DNA of 36,789 nucleotides from Nocardioides turkmenicus (GCF_011045035.1 NZ_JAALAA010000034.1:1-36789); one strand, 5' to 3'. Shown: positions 1 to 7,451, counted from the stretch's first letter. Made by a program: numbers and translations. The notes: a model not told the origin generated them from the sequence alone.

Positions 1-17
1 CCGCCCCACCCGCCCGG

Positions 18-34
18 CACAATGGACACCGATG
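18..34 (+). promoter_or_regulatory. Probable -10 element of a leaderless thpR transcript
   Basis: CACAAT at 18-23 lies 8 bases before the ATG at 32 and there is no Shine-Dalgarno sequence in between. A -10 box this close to the start codon would give an mRNA beginning at or within a base or two of the ATG. The -35 region would lie at or beyond the left edge, so this is inference from spacing. Confidence 0.35.
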
Positions 35-592
35 AATCGAATGTTCGTGGCGGTGATCCCGCCGGAGTCGGTGATCGAGGATCTCGACGAGTTCTTGTCC
101 GTACGCCGCGACGCGGCCTCCTTCCGCTGGTCGGCGCCCGACCAGCTCCACCTGACGCTCGCCTTCGCCGAGCACGTCCCGGACAGGTCCCTCGATGACG
201 CGATCGAGCGGCTGGAGACGGCCGCGGGGCGGCGTACGCCGTTCGAGCTGACCATCACCGGCGGCGGTGCCTTCCCCAATGTGGCCGAGGGCAAGGTGCT
301 CTACGCCGGCGTCGAGACCGATGCCGCCGAGGAGCTCGACCGGGTCGCCGCCGGCACCAGGAACGCGCTGGTCAAGGCAGGGGTCGAGGTCGACGGCGGC
401 CGGTTCCGCCCCCATCTGACGGTCGCCCGCACCGGCACCCCGGTGGAGCTCAGCAACTGGGTGCGGCTGCTCGATGCGTACCGGGGCCCGGCCTGGACCG
501 TCTCCTCCTTCGCGCTGGTCCACTCACGGCTCGGCGAGGGGCCGCGGAAGCGTCCGGTCTACGAGGTCATAGCAGAGTTCCCCTTCGGCTGA
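32..592 (+). CDS. thpR: RNA 2',3'-cyclic phosphodiesterase (2'-5' RNA ligase family)
   Basis: Predicted cytosolic enzyme of the 2H phosphoesterase superfamily, which hydrolyses RNA 2',3'-cyclic phosphates and can join tRNA half molecules through 2'-5' bonds in vitro. Both signature tetrapeptides are visible: H40-L-T-L and H128-L-T-V. The surrounding text (FVAVIPPESV near the N-terminus, GGRFRPHLTVAR before the second motif) is typical of the family, and 186 residues is the usual length. An alternative start is the Met three codons downstream (MFVAVIPP), which would fit many homologues; the upstream ATG is preferred because a -10-like element sits 8 bases before it. It is monocistronic as far as can be seen; the next gene starts 85 bases on with its own ribosome site. 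Confidence 0.92.
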   Translation: MNRMFVAVIPPESVIEDLDEFLSVRRDAASFRWSAPDQLHLTLAFAEHVPDRSLDDAIERLETAAGRRTPFELTITGGGAFPNVAEGKVLYAGVETDAAEELDRVAAGTRNALVKAGVEVDGGRFRPHLTVARTGTPVELSNWVRLLDAYRGPAWTVSSFALVHSRLGEGPRKRPVYEVIAEFPFG

Positions 593-677
593 GAGGAAGC
601 CCCGGGCGGTACCGGTCGGGGACCCAGGTCGCTACCGTGTGCGGCTTGTTCTGACCTGACCCAGAGGAGAACCGGAC

Positions 678-1211
678 ATGAGTCGTCGAGTGGGGCGCAA
701 CGCCTACACCGGACTTTTCAACGACGTCGTGCTGCTGGCTGCCCGTGTGGTGGTCGGCGGGATCTTCGTCGCCCACGGCTGGCAGAAGTACGACCAGGGC
801 TTCGCCGGCACCGAGCAGTTCCTGGGTGGCCTGGGCGTTCCGGAGCCTGCCATCGCCGCCCAGGTCGCGACCTACGTCGAGCTCGCCGGTGGCGCACTGC
901 TGGCCGTCGGCCTGTTCGCGCCGATCGCCGGGATCCTGCTCGCCGGCCAGATGGCCGGCGCGATCTGGTACGCCCACCGCACCACCGAGGTCTTCGTCGA
1001 CCAGGGCGGCTGGGAGCTCGCTGCCGCGCTCGGCACCGCCGCCCTCGTCCTCGGCCTGGTCGCCCCCGGCCGGATCACCCTCGACCAGCTCCTCACCTGG
1101 CCGTTCAAGGCCGTCGCGGCCAAGCGCCGGGCCCGCAAGGCCGAGGCGGCCGAGGCCGAGACCGTCGAGGCCGAGCCGTACGTCGAGGAGAAGGTGACGG
1201 TCAAGGCCTGA
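678..1211 (+). CDS. DoxX family membrane protein
   Basis: Small integral membrane protein of the DoxX family, whose members are associated with redox or thiol metabolism in actinobacteria; the exact role here is unknown. The first 140 residues contain four hydrophobic helices (around LLAARVVVGGIFVAHG, VELAGGALLAVGLFAPIAGILLAG, ELAAALGTAALVLGLVA). A hydrophilic C-terminal tail follows, rich in Lys/Arg then Ala-Glu repeats (AEAAEAETVEAE). The DoxX hallmarks (an Arg in helix 1, the GWQKY loop, GGALLAVGLF) are present. AGAGGAG lies about 9 bases upstream of the ATG and a TACCGT -10-like element lies about 40 bases upstream. It is convergent with upp, with an unusual inverted repeat between them. 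Confidence 0.88.
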   Translation: MSRRVGRNAYTGLFNDVVLLAARVVVGGIFVAHGWQKYDQGFAGTEQFLGGLGVPEPAIAAQVATYVELAGGALLAVGLFAPIAGILLAGQMAGAIWYAHRTTEVFVDQGGWELAAALGTAALVLGLVAPGRITLDQLLTWPFKAVAAKRRARKAEAAEAETVEAEPYVEEKVTVKA

Positions 1212-1238
1212 GCCGTCCGTGGCTGGTCCGCCGCCCGT

Positions 1239-1338
1239 GTAACACGTCGTTCGTAGGTCTACTCGCCCTGTCAGAACGACCGGAAAGTTCCACGAACGAC
1301 GTGTTACCCGCGGACGAGCCCCACGAACAGCGTGTTAC
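1239..1338. repeat. Inverted repeat with a third degenerate copy, between convergent genes
   Basis: GTAACACGTCGTTCGT at 1239-1254 is the exact reverse complement of ACGAACGACGTGTTAC at 1292-1307 (16 of 16), with a 37-base spacer. A third copy at 1323-1338, in the same orientation as the second, differs only by a central GA/AG swap. The block fills the gap between the DoxX gene and upp, which converge. It could act as a bidirectional terminator, although the spacer is long and no T-tract follows, or it could be a dispersed intergenic repeat. Confidence 0.7.
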
Positions 1339-1353
1339 CCCGGCGCCAGCAGC

Positions 1354-1995
1354 TCAGCCCGCGACGCCGTAGAGCCGGTCGCCGGCGTCACCGAGGCCGG
1401 GGACGATGTAGCCCTTCTCGTTGAGCTTCTCGTCCATGGCCGCGGTGACGACCCGGACCGGCGCCTCGATGCCGTCGAGGGCCTTCTCCAGGGCGGCGAC
1501 GCCCTCGGGAGCAGCCAGCAGGGTGACGGCGGTGATGTCGTCGGCGCCGCGCGAGACCAGGAAGTCGATCGCCGCGGCGAGGGTGCCGCCGGTGGCCAGC
1601 ATCGGGTCGACCACGTAGCACTGCCGGCCGGAGAGGTCGGCGGGGAGACGCTCGGCGTACGTCGTCGCCTCCAGCGTCTCCTCGTTGCGGACCATCCCGA
1701 GGAAGCCGACCTCGGCGGTCGGCAGCAGCCGGATCATCCCGTCGAGCATGCCGAGACCGGCCCGCAGGATGGGCACGATCAGCGGCTGCGGGTCGGTGAG
1801 GCGTACGCCCTGGGTCGGCGCGACCGGGGTGACGATGTCGACCGGGGCGACCCGCACGCCGCGGGTCGCCTCGTAGGCGAGCAGCGTGACGAGCTCGTCG
1901 GCGAGACGACGGAAAGTCGACGAGTCGGTCTCTTTGTTGCGAAGCGTGGTGAGCTTGTGGGCGACGAGCGGGTGGTCCACAACGAGGGTCTCCAT
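1354..1995 (-). CDS. upp: Uracil phosphoribosyltransferase
   Basis: Pyrimidine salvage enzyme that makes UMP from uracil and PRPP in the cytosol. The start METLVVDHPLVAHKLTTLRNKET is typical of bacterial UPRTs and fixes the start at the ATG complementary to 1993-1995, giving 213 residues, close to the family norm. The PRPP loop reads VDPMLATGGT and the C-terminal uracil-binding stretch reads GYIVPGLGDAGDRLYG. A further in-frame extension upstream is not supported: TAGGGT (complement of 2003-2008) lies 7 bases before the ATG, so the message is probably leaderless. The gene is divergent from the tadA companion gene. Confidence 0.96.
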   Translation of the reverse strand: METLVVDHPLVAHKLTTLRNKETDSSTFRRLADELVTLLAYEATRGVRVAPVDIVTPVAPTQGVRLTDPQPLIVPILRAGLGMLDGMIRLLPTAEVGFLGMVRNEETLEATTYAERLPADLSGRQCYVVDPMLATGGTLAAAIDFLVSRGADDITAVTLLAAPEGVAALEKALDGIEAPVRVVTAAMDEKLNEKGYIVPGLGDAGDRLYGVAG

Positions 1996-2002
1996 GGGCT
2001 GA

Positions 2003-2008
2003 ACCCTA
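2003..2008 (-). promoter_or_regulatory. TAGGGT -10 element for leaderless upp
   Basis: On the minus strand TAGGGT is separated from the upp ATG by 7 bases, with no Shine-Dalgarno. The same TAGGGT/ATG spacing recurs before tadA (2714-2719) and the GST gene (16912-16917), which supports a real promoter class. Confidence 0.5.
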
Positions 2009-2076
2009 CGATCGGTTCGCCCCAAGGTCACCAATTCCCCCTAGACCCACGGCGGTTTCGATGTCACTCTGGTCGT

Positions 2077-2589
2077 GTGTCTGATCAGCTGGAGCAGATC
2101 GAGGGTGTTGACTTCGCCGTCGCGATGTATCGCGAGGACGGCGCCTGGGTCGTGCGCGAGCTCGCTCACGACCTGCTGACCGATGTCGAGACTCTGACGC
2201 ACGCGCTCCACCGCTTTCCAGGCGATGGCGGGGCGATCGCGATGGCGGCGATCGACGAGGACTTCTTCGTGATCGTCCGGGTGACCGGTGCCGCGACCAG
2301 GGTGCTGCTCTCCGACGTGACCGCCGCGGACGAGTGGGAGCTGGCCGCATCGGCGCTCGATGTGCTCGGCCTGCCGCTGCCCGAGGAGGTCGAGGAGGAA
2401 GAGGACGCCGACCCCGCCGGCGATCTGGGCATCCTCGCCGACTTCGGGATGAGCGCGGTCGATATGGGCATCCTCATCGACGAGATGTTCGAGGAAGACC
2501 TCTACCCCGACGAGACGCTCTCCGAGATCGCCCGGGCGATCGGCTGCGGCGAGGCCTTCGACGACGCCGTCGGCCTCATGCCTGCCTGA
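2077..2589 (+). CDS. tRNA adenosine deaminase-associated protein
   Basis: Acidic protein of 170 residues from a conserved actinobacterial family named for its constant position next to tadA; no enzymatic activity is established. The family pattern is clear: EGVDFAVAMYREDGAWVVREL at the start, a central two-layer segment ending TRVLLSDVTAADEWELAAS, a very acidic linker (EEVEEEEDADPAGD), then a helical end (LSEIARAIGCGEAFDDAVG). The GTG at 2077 is chosen because the residues upstream of it are not protein-like. tadA follows 136 bases later in the same direction but has its own promoter-like element. Residues 65-67 of the chain and beyond show no catalytic motif. A partner role for TadA is inferred from neighbourhood only. 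Confidence 0.9.
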   Translation: MSDQLEQIEGVDFAVAMYREDGAWVVRELAHDLLTDVETLTHALHRFPGDGGAIAMAAIDEDFFVIVRVTGAATRVLLSDVTAADEWELAASALDVLGLPLPEEVEEEEDADPAGDLGILADFGMSAVDMGILIDEMFEEDLYPDETLSEIARAIGCGEAFDDAVGLMPA

Positions 2590-2713
2590 TTTGCGATTGC
2601 TTCGCAATTCGCGCATCGCGGCGCTTTCAGCGCTCGTCTTCCTTCCCTCCGTTCAGTCGCTTCGCTCCCTCGCTCCAGTCAGTCCAGACGAGCGCGCGCC
2701 GCTCTGCCGTCGT
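2590..2713. repeat. Palindrome-rich REP-like intergenic block
   Basis: The gap between the companion gene and tadA holds several stem-loops. GCGATTGC and GCAATTCGC flank a TTC loop (about 2593-2611). GCGCTCGTCT at 2630-2639 is exactly complementary to AGACGAGCGC at 2686-2695, enclosing a pyrimidine-rich stretch with repeated CGCT/TCGCT units. The first hairpin may terminate the upstream gene. The layout resembles dispersed palindromic repeats of high-GC actinobacteria, but copy number cannot be judged from this window. Confidence 0.5.
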
Positions 2714-2719
2714 TAGGGT
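2714..2719 (+). promoter_or_regulatory. TAGGGT -10 element for leaderless tadA
   Basis: TAGGGT lies 6 bases before the tadA ATG at 2726 and no Shine-Dalgarno intervenes, implying transcription starts at the initiation codon. Confidence 0.5.
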
Positions 2720-2725
2720 TGGTTC

Positions 2726-3232
2726 ATGTCTGCTGGTGGCGTCGGTGACAAATGGGAGGCCCCCATGCGGGCCGCCCTGGAGGAGGGCCGTGCTGCCCTG
2801 GCGACGGGTGACGTGCCGATCGGCGCGGTCGTGGTCGACCCGGCCGGTGCCGTGATCGGGCGAGGCAGGAACGTACGCGAGGCCGAGGCCGACCCCACCG
2901 GACATGCCGAGGTGGTGGCGCTGCGGGAGGCGGCCAAGGCGCGGGGCGAGTGGCGGCTGGAGGGCTGCACGCTGGTGGTGACCCTGGAGCCGTGCACGAT
3001 GTGCGCCGGCGCCGCGGTCCTGGCCCGGGTGGAGCGCATCGTCTTCGGCGCCTTCGACGACAAGGCCGGCGCGGTGGGATCGCTGTGGGACGTCGTACGC
3101 GACCGCCGGCTCAACCACCGGCCCGAGGTCGTCGCCGGGCTGCTGGCAGACGAGCAGCGTGCGCTACTGGAGGACTTCTTCGGAGCCCAGCGAGGCGCCC
3201 CCGATTTCGGCGAAGACACCCCGAGGTTGTAA
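2726..3232 (+). CDS. tadA: tRNA adenosine(34) deaminase
   Basis: Converts A34 to inosine in the wobble position of tRNA-Arg(ACG), a reaction essential in most bacteria. The cytidine/deoxycytidylate deaminase fold is complete: H60-A-E62 supplies the first zinc ligand and the proton shuttle, and P-C90-T-M-C93 supplies the other two ligands. The DVPIGAVVV strand before and the RIVFGAFDDKAGAVGSLWDV segment after are characteristic. Its 168 residues include a short non-conserved N-terminus (MSAGGVGDKWEAP) before a second possible Met at 2765. The leaderless-type TAGGGT box favours the first start. tRNA-Ser(CGA) lies 10 bases downstream, so it may share the transcript; a hairpin after the tRNA would end it. 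Confidence 0.95.
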   Translation: MSAGGVGDKWEAPMRAALEEGRAALATGDVPIGAVVVDPAGAVIGRGRNVREAEADPTGHAEVVALREAAKARGEWRLEGCTLVVTLEPCTMCAGAAVLARVERIVFGAFDDKAGAVGSLWDVVRDRRLNHRPEVVAGLLADEQRALLEDFFGAQRGAPDFGEDTPRL

Positions 3233-3242
3233 CTTATTCGGC

Positions 3243-3330
3243 GGTGACGTGTCCGAGCGGCCGATGGTGCAACACTCGAAATGTTGTGTAGGGAGACCTA
3301 CCGTGGGTTCAAATCCCACCGTCACCGCCA
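3243..3330 (+). tRNA. tRNA-Ser (anticodon CGA)
   Basis: The acceptor stem GGTGACG (3243-3249) pairs with CGTCACC (3320-3326), followed by discriminator G and an encoded CCA (3328-3330). The anticodon arm is CAACA, loop CTCGAAA, TGTTG, giving anticodon CGA (reads UCG). A long variable arm follows, as expected for class II tRNA-Ser. The T arm is GTGGG, TTCAAAT, CCCAC. All stems are perfect, so the gene appears functional. Confidence 0.97.
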
Positions 3331-3336
3331 GCCAGA

Positions 3337-3378
3337 CAAGGGCGCTTGACCTGCGACAACGCAGATCAAGCGCCCTTG
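3337..3378 (+). terminator. Terminator hairpin after tRNA-Ser
   Basis: A stem of 19 positions (CAAGGGCGCTTGACCTGCG against CGCAGATCAAGCGCCCTTG) with one C/A mismatch and an ACAA loop at 3356-3359. It begins 6 bases after the tRNA CCA end. No strong T-tract follows, as is usual in high-GC actinobacteria. Confidence 0.75.
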
Positions 3379-3499
3379 CTGCATGTCGGGCCGCGCCGGC
3401 CGGCCCCGGCCACTTGAAACGTTTGCCGCTCACGACCCCTCGTCGACCCCTATAGTCCGGACGAACGATTGCTCGCGATCCCCCATCTGGAGCTCCGGC

Positions 3500-6145
3500 G
3501 TGCCCCTACTTCCCTTCCCCCGCGCGGTCGTGTCGGTGGTTGCGATGGTGGCGATCTTCTTCGGCGGCTGGGCGGTCGAGCAGACGCCGAGCCATCTCGC
3601 CGACATGATCCGGTCGCCGTTCACGTGGGCGGCGCTGATCTTCCTGGGCATCGGCGTCGCGGCGGAGCTGCCGATCTCCCGGCATCAGCGGTGGGGACGG
3701 GCGCTCGTCACGGTCCTCGACGGGACCGGCGAGCAGGTCGGCTATGGCTTCGTCGTCTCGCCGCAGCGGATCCTCACCACCCGGCGGGTGGCCGAGATGG
3801 CGGTCGAGAACCTCGCCGACGACACGCTCACCGTGCGGTTCCCCCACCTCCGCACCGCGACGGGCGAGGTCAGCGTCCAGGTACGCCTCGCGGACAGCCA
3901 GGGCGATGTCGTCGCTCTGGACGTGGTCGGCGTGGAGCGGCTGCCTCGCCGCGTACTGCCGTTCCGGTTCGCCGCGCCGGTCGTCAACACCAAGGTCCTG
4001 GTGCATGACCCGACCGCGCGCAACGGGGCCGGCGACTGGGTCGAGGCGGAGATCAGGTCGGCGGCCCAGGAGCACGTCGACGTCAAGACCGAGCGCAACG
4101 AGGCGCCGCTGGACGCCGGCGTCTGTGAAGGCGTGCCGATGGTGCACGCCCGGACGGGCCGCCTGCTCGGCATGTGTGACGGCTCGGTCGGCGACGACGC
4201 GACCAGGGTGCTGATCTCCTCGACGTTCGCCGGGCTCAACACGCGGATCAGCCTCCCGCGCCGCTTCGCCCGCGCGTTCGCCGAGATCATCGCCGCGGTG
4301 GTCGCGGGGCTCGGAAACTGGGTGCGCGGCCACGCGATCATGGCGGTGGCCGGCGCGGTCGTCCTCGCTGTCGTCGGGACCGTCCTGGTCATCCGCTGGA
4401 TCGACGGGCCCGGCTCCACGGGCGAGTGTCTCGTCCTCGACGTCACCTCCTCCACGGAGAAGGACGACCTCGTGCAGCGCCTGGCCACCGAGTTCGAGAC
4501 CGGCCGCGAGGTGGACGGACGGTGCGTCGACGTCAACGTCCTCGGCCTGACCTCGGGCGCCGCGATGGAGGCGCTCGCCTCCGACTGGGACGTCGAGATC
4601 GTCGAGCCGATGTTCGAGCGCAGCCAGACCGGCCGCAGCCGCCCCGACGTATGGCTCCCCACCTCCTCGATGTGGACCGACCTCCTCGAGCTCGACACGA
4701 AGAAGACGTACGAGACGCTCGGCCCCGTCACCGAGAGCGTGATGGTCATCGCGGTGCCGGAGGGGACGGCGGACGGCGAGGAGGTGTCGATGGAGTGGCT
4801 GAAGGCGAAGGCCGTGGCCGGGAAGACCGCAGGCACCGGTTTCGTGCTCGGCCGTGACGAGCCGCTCTGGTCGACCTCGGGACTGGGCGCCAGCATGCTG
4901 ACCTACAACGCCGCGGTCCGGGCGGGCGCCGCCGCCGGCGCCAGTGTGAGGATCACTCCGGAGGCGCCGGAGGACGAGGCGGTCAACGCCTGGGTGCGCG
5001 AGCTCGAGTCCTCGGTCGGCAGCTACGGCGACGAGGCGACGACGTACGTCCAGGACCTCTACTGCGGCATCGTCGAGCCCGTCGACGCCCTGGTGATCCA
5101 GAAGCAGCTGGTCGACCTCTACAACAGCGGTCGGCCCTCCGGCGCCGAGCCCGACTGCGACCAGCTGCCCGGCTACGGCGAGAAGAGCCACCCGCGGGTG
5201 CGGAGGTTCGAGTCGCACATCCCGCCCGAGGGCACCCTGGCGATGGACCATCCGTACGTCCTGATGCCAGGTCTCTCCGAGGCCCAGCGCGAGCTGGCCG
5301 AGGAGTTCTACGAGTTCCTCGGCGAGGACGAGGCGCAGGCAGCGTTCGTCGAGGACGGCTTCGAGCGGATCGGCTCCGTGGACGAGGACGACACCTTCCC
5401 TCAGCCCGAGGCCGAGGCGATCCAGCGGATCCGCGCCGAGTGGGACGGCGTACGCAAGAACTCGCAGGTCATCCTGCTGATCGACAACTCGGGATCGATG
5501 AACGACGAGGTCGCCCCGGGAGCCGCAAAGATCGACCGGGTCCAGAGCGCGGCCAACGCCGCGATCGGCCTGCTGGCGCCCAAGGACGAGCTGGCGGTGT
5601 GGACGTTCGGGAGCTCGGTGCACAAGACGGCCCTGGCCCCGATGGGTGACCGGATCTCGCAGGTCAGGGCCGAGATCGGCGCCATCGAGGCCGGGGGTAC
5701 GACGACCCAGCTTCCGGCCGCGGTCCAGGCCGCCCACGACGCTCTCGCGCAGACCAACGACCCGGACAACCCGAAGACCAAGGCGGTCGTGCTCCTCACC
5801 GACGGCGCCACCAACCTGACCCCGGACGGCTCCGACGCGGAGGAGAACCAGGCGGCCAACGATGCCCTCGTCGCCGACATCGCGGGCAGCGAGTCCCGCG
5901 TCCGGATCTACACGATCCCCTACGGCAACTCGGCCGACAAGTGCCTCCTGGAGAAGGTGGCCGCCGCCTCCGGCGCCCGCTACTACGGCGCCGGCGCCCG
6001 TGAGAGCCTCATCAACGACGTCATGCTCGCCGTCTTCGGCAACTTCGGCACCCAGGCGGCCGCGGCCAACCTGCCGAGCATCGAGGCGAAGGCCAGGATC
6101 CCGGCGGGCGACTGCGGGCCGTCGTCAGGGGCTGGTCAGAGGTAA
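3500..6145 (+). CDS. Membrane protein: degenerate trypsin-like domain, solute-binding-like domain and VWA domain
   Basis: Multi-domain protein of 881 residues. Two transmembrane segments (about 9-23 and 42-56) precede a chymotrypsin/HtrA-like domain (about 66-250) whose catalytic His is replaced by Arg (ILTTR-R96-V), while the Asp (G-D136-VVAL) is kept and the Ser position appears as Cys (G-V-C209-E-G). A third helix (about 278-299) leads to a periplasmic-binding-protein-like region (about 308-640) and a C-terminal von Willebrand A domain with MIDAS D662-N-S664-G-S666 and D768 in LLTDGAT. Basic residues after helix 2 and before helix 3 predict a cytosolic pseudo-protease and external SBP/VWA parts. 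The GTG at 3500 is chosen because GGAG lies 7 bases upstream and the hydrophobic N-terminus begins there; an ATG at 3383 lies against the tRNA terminator. Its 3' end overlaps the convergent kinase gene by 10 bases. Function unknown; surface sensing or adhesion is inference. Confidence 0.85.
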   Translation: MPLLPFPRAVVSVVAMVAIFFGGWAVEQTPSHLADMIRSPFTWAALIFLGIGVAAELPISRHQRWGRALVTVLDGTGEQVGYGFVVSPQRILTTRRVAEMAVENLADDTLTVRFPHLRTATGEVSVQVRLADSQGDVVALDVVGVERLPRRVLPFRFAAPVVNTKVLVHDPTARNGAGDWVEAEIRSAAQEHVDVKTERNEAPLDAGVCEGVPMVHARTGRLLGMCDGSVGDDATRVLISSTFAGLNTRISLPRRFARAFAEIIAAVVAGLGNWVRGHAIMAVAGAVVLAVVGTVLVIRWIDGPGSTGECLVLDVTSSTEKDDLVQRLATEFETGREVDGRCVDVNVLGLTSGAAMEALASDWDVEIVEPMFERSQTGRSRPDVWLPTSSMWTDLLELDTKKTYETLGPVTESVMVIAVPEGTADGEEVSMEWLKAKAVAGKTAGTGFVLGRDEPLWSTSGLGASMLTYNAAVRAGAAAGASVRITPEAPEDEAVNAWVRELESSVGSYGDEATTYVQDLYCGIVEPVDALVIQKQLVDLYNSGRPSGAEPDCDQLPGYGEKSHPRVRRFESHIPPEGTLAMDHPYVLMPGLSEAQRELAEEFYEFLGEDEAQAAFVEDGFERIGSVDEDDTFPQPEAEAIQRIRAEWDGVRKNSQVILLIDNSGSMNDEVAPGAAKIDRVQSAANAAIGLLAPKDELAVWTFGSSVHKTALAPMGDRISQVRAEIGAIEAGGTTTQLPAAVQAAHDALAQTNDPDNPKTKAVVLLTDGATNLTPDGSDAEENQAANDALVADIAGSESRVRIYTIPYGNSADKCLLEKVAAASGARYYGAGARESLINDVMLAVFGNFGTQAAAANLPSIEAKARIPAGDCGPSSGAGQR

Positions 6146-6993
6146 CGCGCCGCGACGGTGGCCGCCCGGCCGCCGTAGCCGCCGCCGAACATGGCCGCAT
6201 GGACGAGCAGCGGGAAGAGCTGGTGAAGGCCCTGACGCTCCTCCCAGCCCTCCGCGAGCGGCGTCACCTCCTCGTAGGCGGACATCATCCGCTCCAGATG
6301 GGGAAGGCCGAACAGGGCCAGCATGGCGAGGTCGACCTCACGATGACCGGCGTACGCAGCCGGGTCGATGAGCCAGGCATCGCCGCTCCGGTCCCAGAGC
6401 ACGTTGCCGTTCCAGAGATCGCCGTGGAGCAGCGCCGGCGGCTCCTCCGGGATCAGCGAGGTCAGCTTACCGACGACCTGCTCGACGCTCTCGGCGCCGG
6501 CGGCGTCGATGGCGCCGCGGTCACGGGCGGCCTTGAGGTAGGGGAGAAGGCGGCGTACGGCGTAGAACTCGGCCCAGGTGTCGGCGGGCTTGTTGGGCAT
6601 CGGCAGCCGGCCGATGAACCCGTCCTTGTCAGCGCCGAACCCCGAGACCGGGGTGCGGTGCAGAGCGGCGAGCGCGCGGCCGAGGTCTTCGGCGGTCTCG
6701 GCGTTGGGACGGCCCGGCTCGATCCAGCGGAGCACCAGGCAGTCGGGCTCGGCGGCGAGGACCTCGGGGACCTTCACGGCCCCCGACTCCTCCAGCCAGC
6801 GCAGCCCCCGGGCCTCGGCAGCGACGAAGTCGTCGCGCGGCGGGGAGAGGGCCTTCATCAGGACCAGCGAGCCGTCGCTGAGCCGGATCTTGGTCGCGGT
6901 CGAGATGTCACCGCCCGCGACCGGAGACGTGCTCACCACCGCCGCCCCGAGCAGCTGCTCGGCGCGACGGGCGACCGCGGGCTGACGGGTCAC
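6136..6993 (-). CDS. Fructosamine/ribulosamine-3-kinase family protein
   Basis: Aminoglycoside-phosphotransferase-fold kinase of the fructosamine-3-kinase family. Such enzymes phosphorylate the 3-OH of ketoamines formed when sugars glycate proteins or amines, which makes the adduct unstable and removes it. Visible features are the N-terminal SPVAGGDISTATKIRL ATP-binding stretch, the Lys in VLMKAL, the Glu in VAAEARGLRWL, and the catalytic loop LLHGDLWNGNV followed by LIDPAAYAGHREVDLAML. At 285 residues it matches the family. The start is a GTG that overlaps the stop of the upstream phosphatase gene as GTGA (6990-6993), so the two are translationally coupled. Homologues in bacteria often act on ribulosamines and erythrulosamines and sit beside LMW phosphatases, as here. 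Confidence 0.92.
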   Translation of the reverse strand: MTRQPAVARRAEQLLGAAVVSTSPVAGGDISTATKIRLSDGSLVLMKALSPPRDDFVAAEARGLRWLEESGAVKVPEVLAAEPDCLVLRWIEPGRPNAETAEDLGRALAALHRTPVSGFGADKDGFIGRLPMPNKPADTWAEFYAVRRLLPYLKAARDRGAIDAAGAESVEQVVGKLTSLIPEEPPALLHGDLWNGNVLWDRSGDAWLIDPAAYAGHREVDLAMLALFGLPHLERMMSAYEEVTPLAEGWEERQGLHQLFPLLVHAAMFGGGYGGRAATVAARYL

Positions 6994-7451
6994 GAACCGG
7001 GCCTCGACGCGGCCACGGATGCGACGATCGCATCACTCGTACGCTCCACCATCGCCAGCACCTCCCGGAATCCCTCGACACCACCGTAATAGGGATCGGG
7101 CACGTCGCCGGGGCCTTCGGGATCGAAATCACGGAACATGCGCAGGCCGTTCTCCGGTGCCTGACCAGCCAGATCGGCCAGGTTGTCGGCGTCCATCGCC
7201 AACACCAGGTCGTACGTCTCGGGGTCCCCGACCGGCCACTGCTGGGCCCGGTGGCGCTCGGGGTCGTAGCCCGCCTCGAGCAGCGTCGCCGCCGCCCGGC
7301 GGTCCATCTTCTCGCCGGTGTGCCAGCCGCCGGTGCCGGCCGAGACCAGCTCCACGTCGTCGAGCCCGGCACCGTCCAGACGGTCGCGCAGCACCACCTC
7401 CGCCATCGGAGAACGGCAGATGTTGCCCAGGCAGACGACCGCGATCTTCAT
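6990..7451 (-). CDS. Low-molecular-weight protein-tyrosine-phosphatase family protein
   Basis: Cytosolic phosphatase of 153 residues. The P-loop C7-L-G-N-I-C-R13-S14 is at the extreme N-terminus, as in all LMW-PTPs, and the general acid is D119 in DPYYGG. The GWHTGEKMDRRA segment is also typical. The start is fixed by the MKIAVVCLGN sequence. It is the first gene of a two-gene operon with the fructosamine-3-kinase homologue (GTGA overlap). Members of this family found beside ketoamine 3-kinases have been shown to act as ribulosamine/erythrulosamine 5-phosphatases, so a role in protein deglycation is as likely as phosphotyrosine hydrolysis; the sequence alone cannot decide. It could also be an arsenate reductase relative, which is less likely given the DPYYG motif. 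Confidence 0.92.
   Translation of the reverse strand: MKIAVVCLGNICRSPMAEVVLRDRLDGAGLDDVELVSAGTGGWHTGEKMDRRAAATLLEAGYDPERHRAQQWPVGDPETYDLVLAMDADNLADLAGQAPENGLRMFRDFDPEGPGDVPDPYYGGVEGFREVLAMVERTSDAIVASVAASRPGS

Noticed and set aside
3383..3499. A start at the ATG of 3383 for the VWA-domain protein, giving 39 more residues.
   Set aside because: It lies 5 bases after the tRNA terminator, has no ribosome site, and the extra residues look like translated leader; GTG at 3500 has GGAG and begins the hydrophobic segment.
3506..5737. A 743-residue open frame antisense to the VWA-domain gene.
   Set aside because: Arg/Asp/Gly/Leu-rich text without any domain; a shadow of third-position GC bias, as are the many antisense frames over upp, ddaH, the dehydrogenase genes, accDA, nagZ and nagB.
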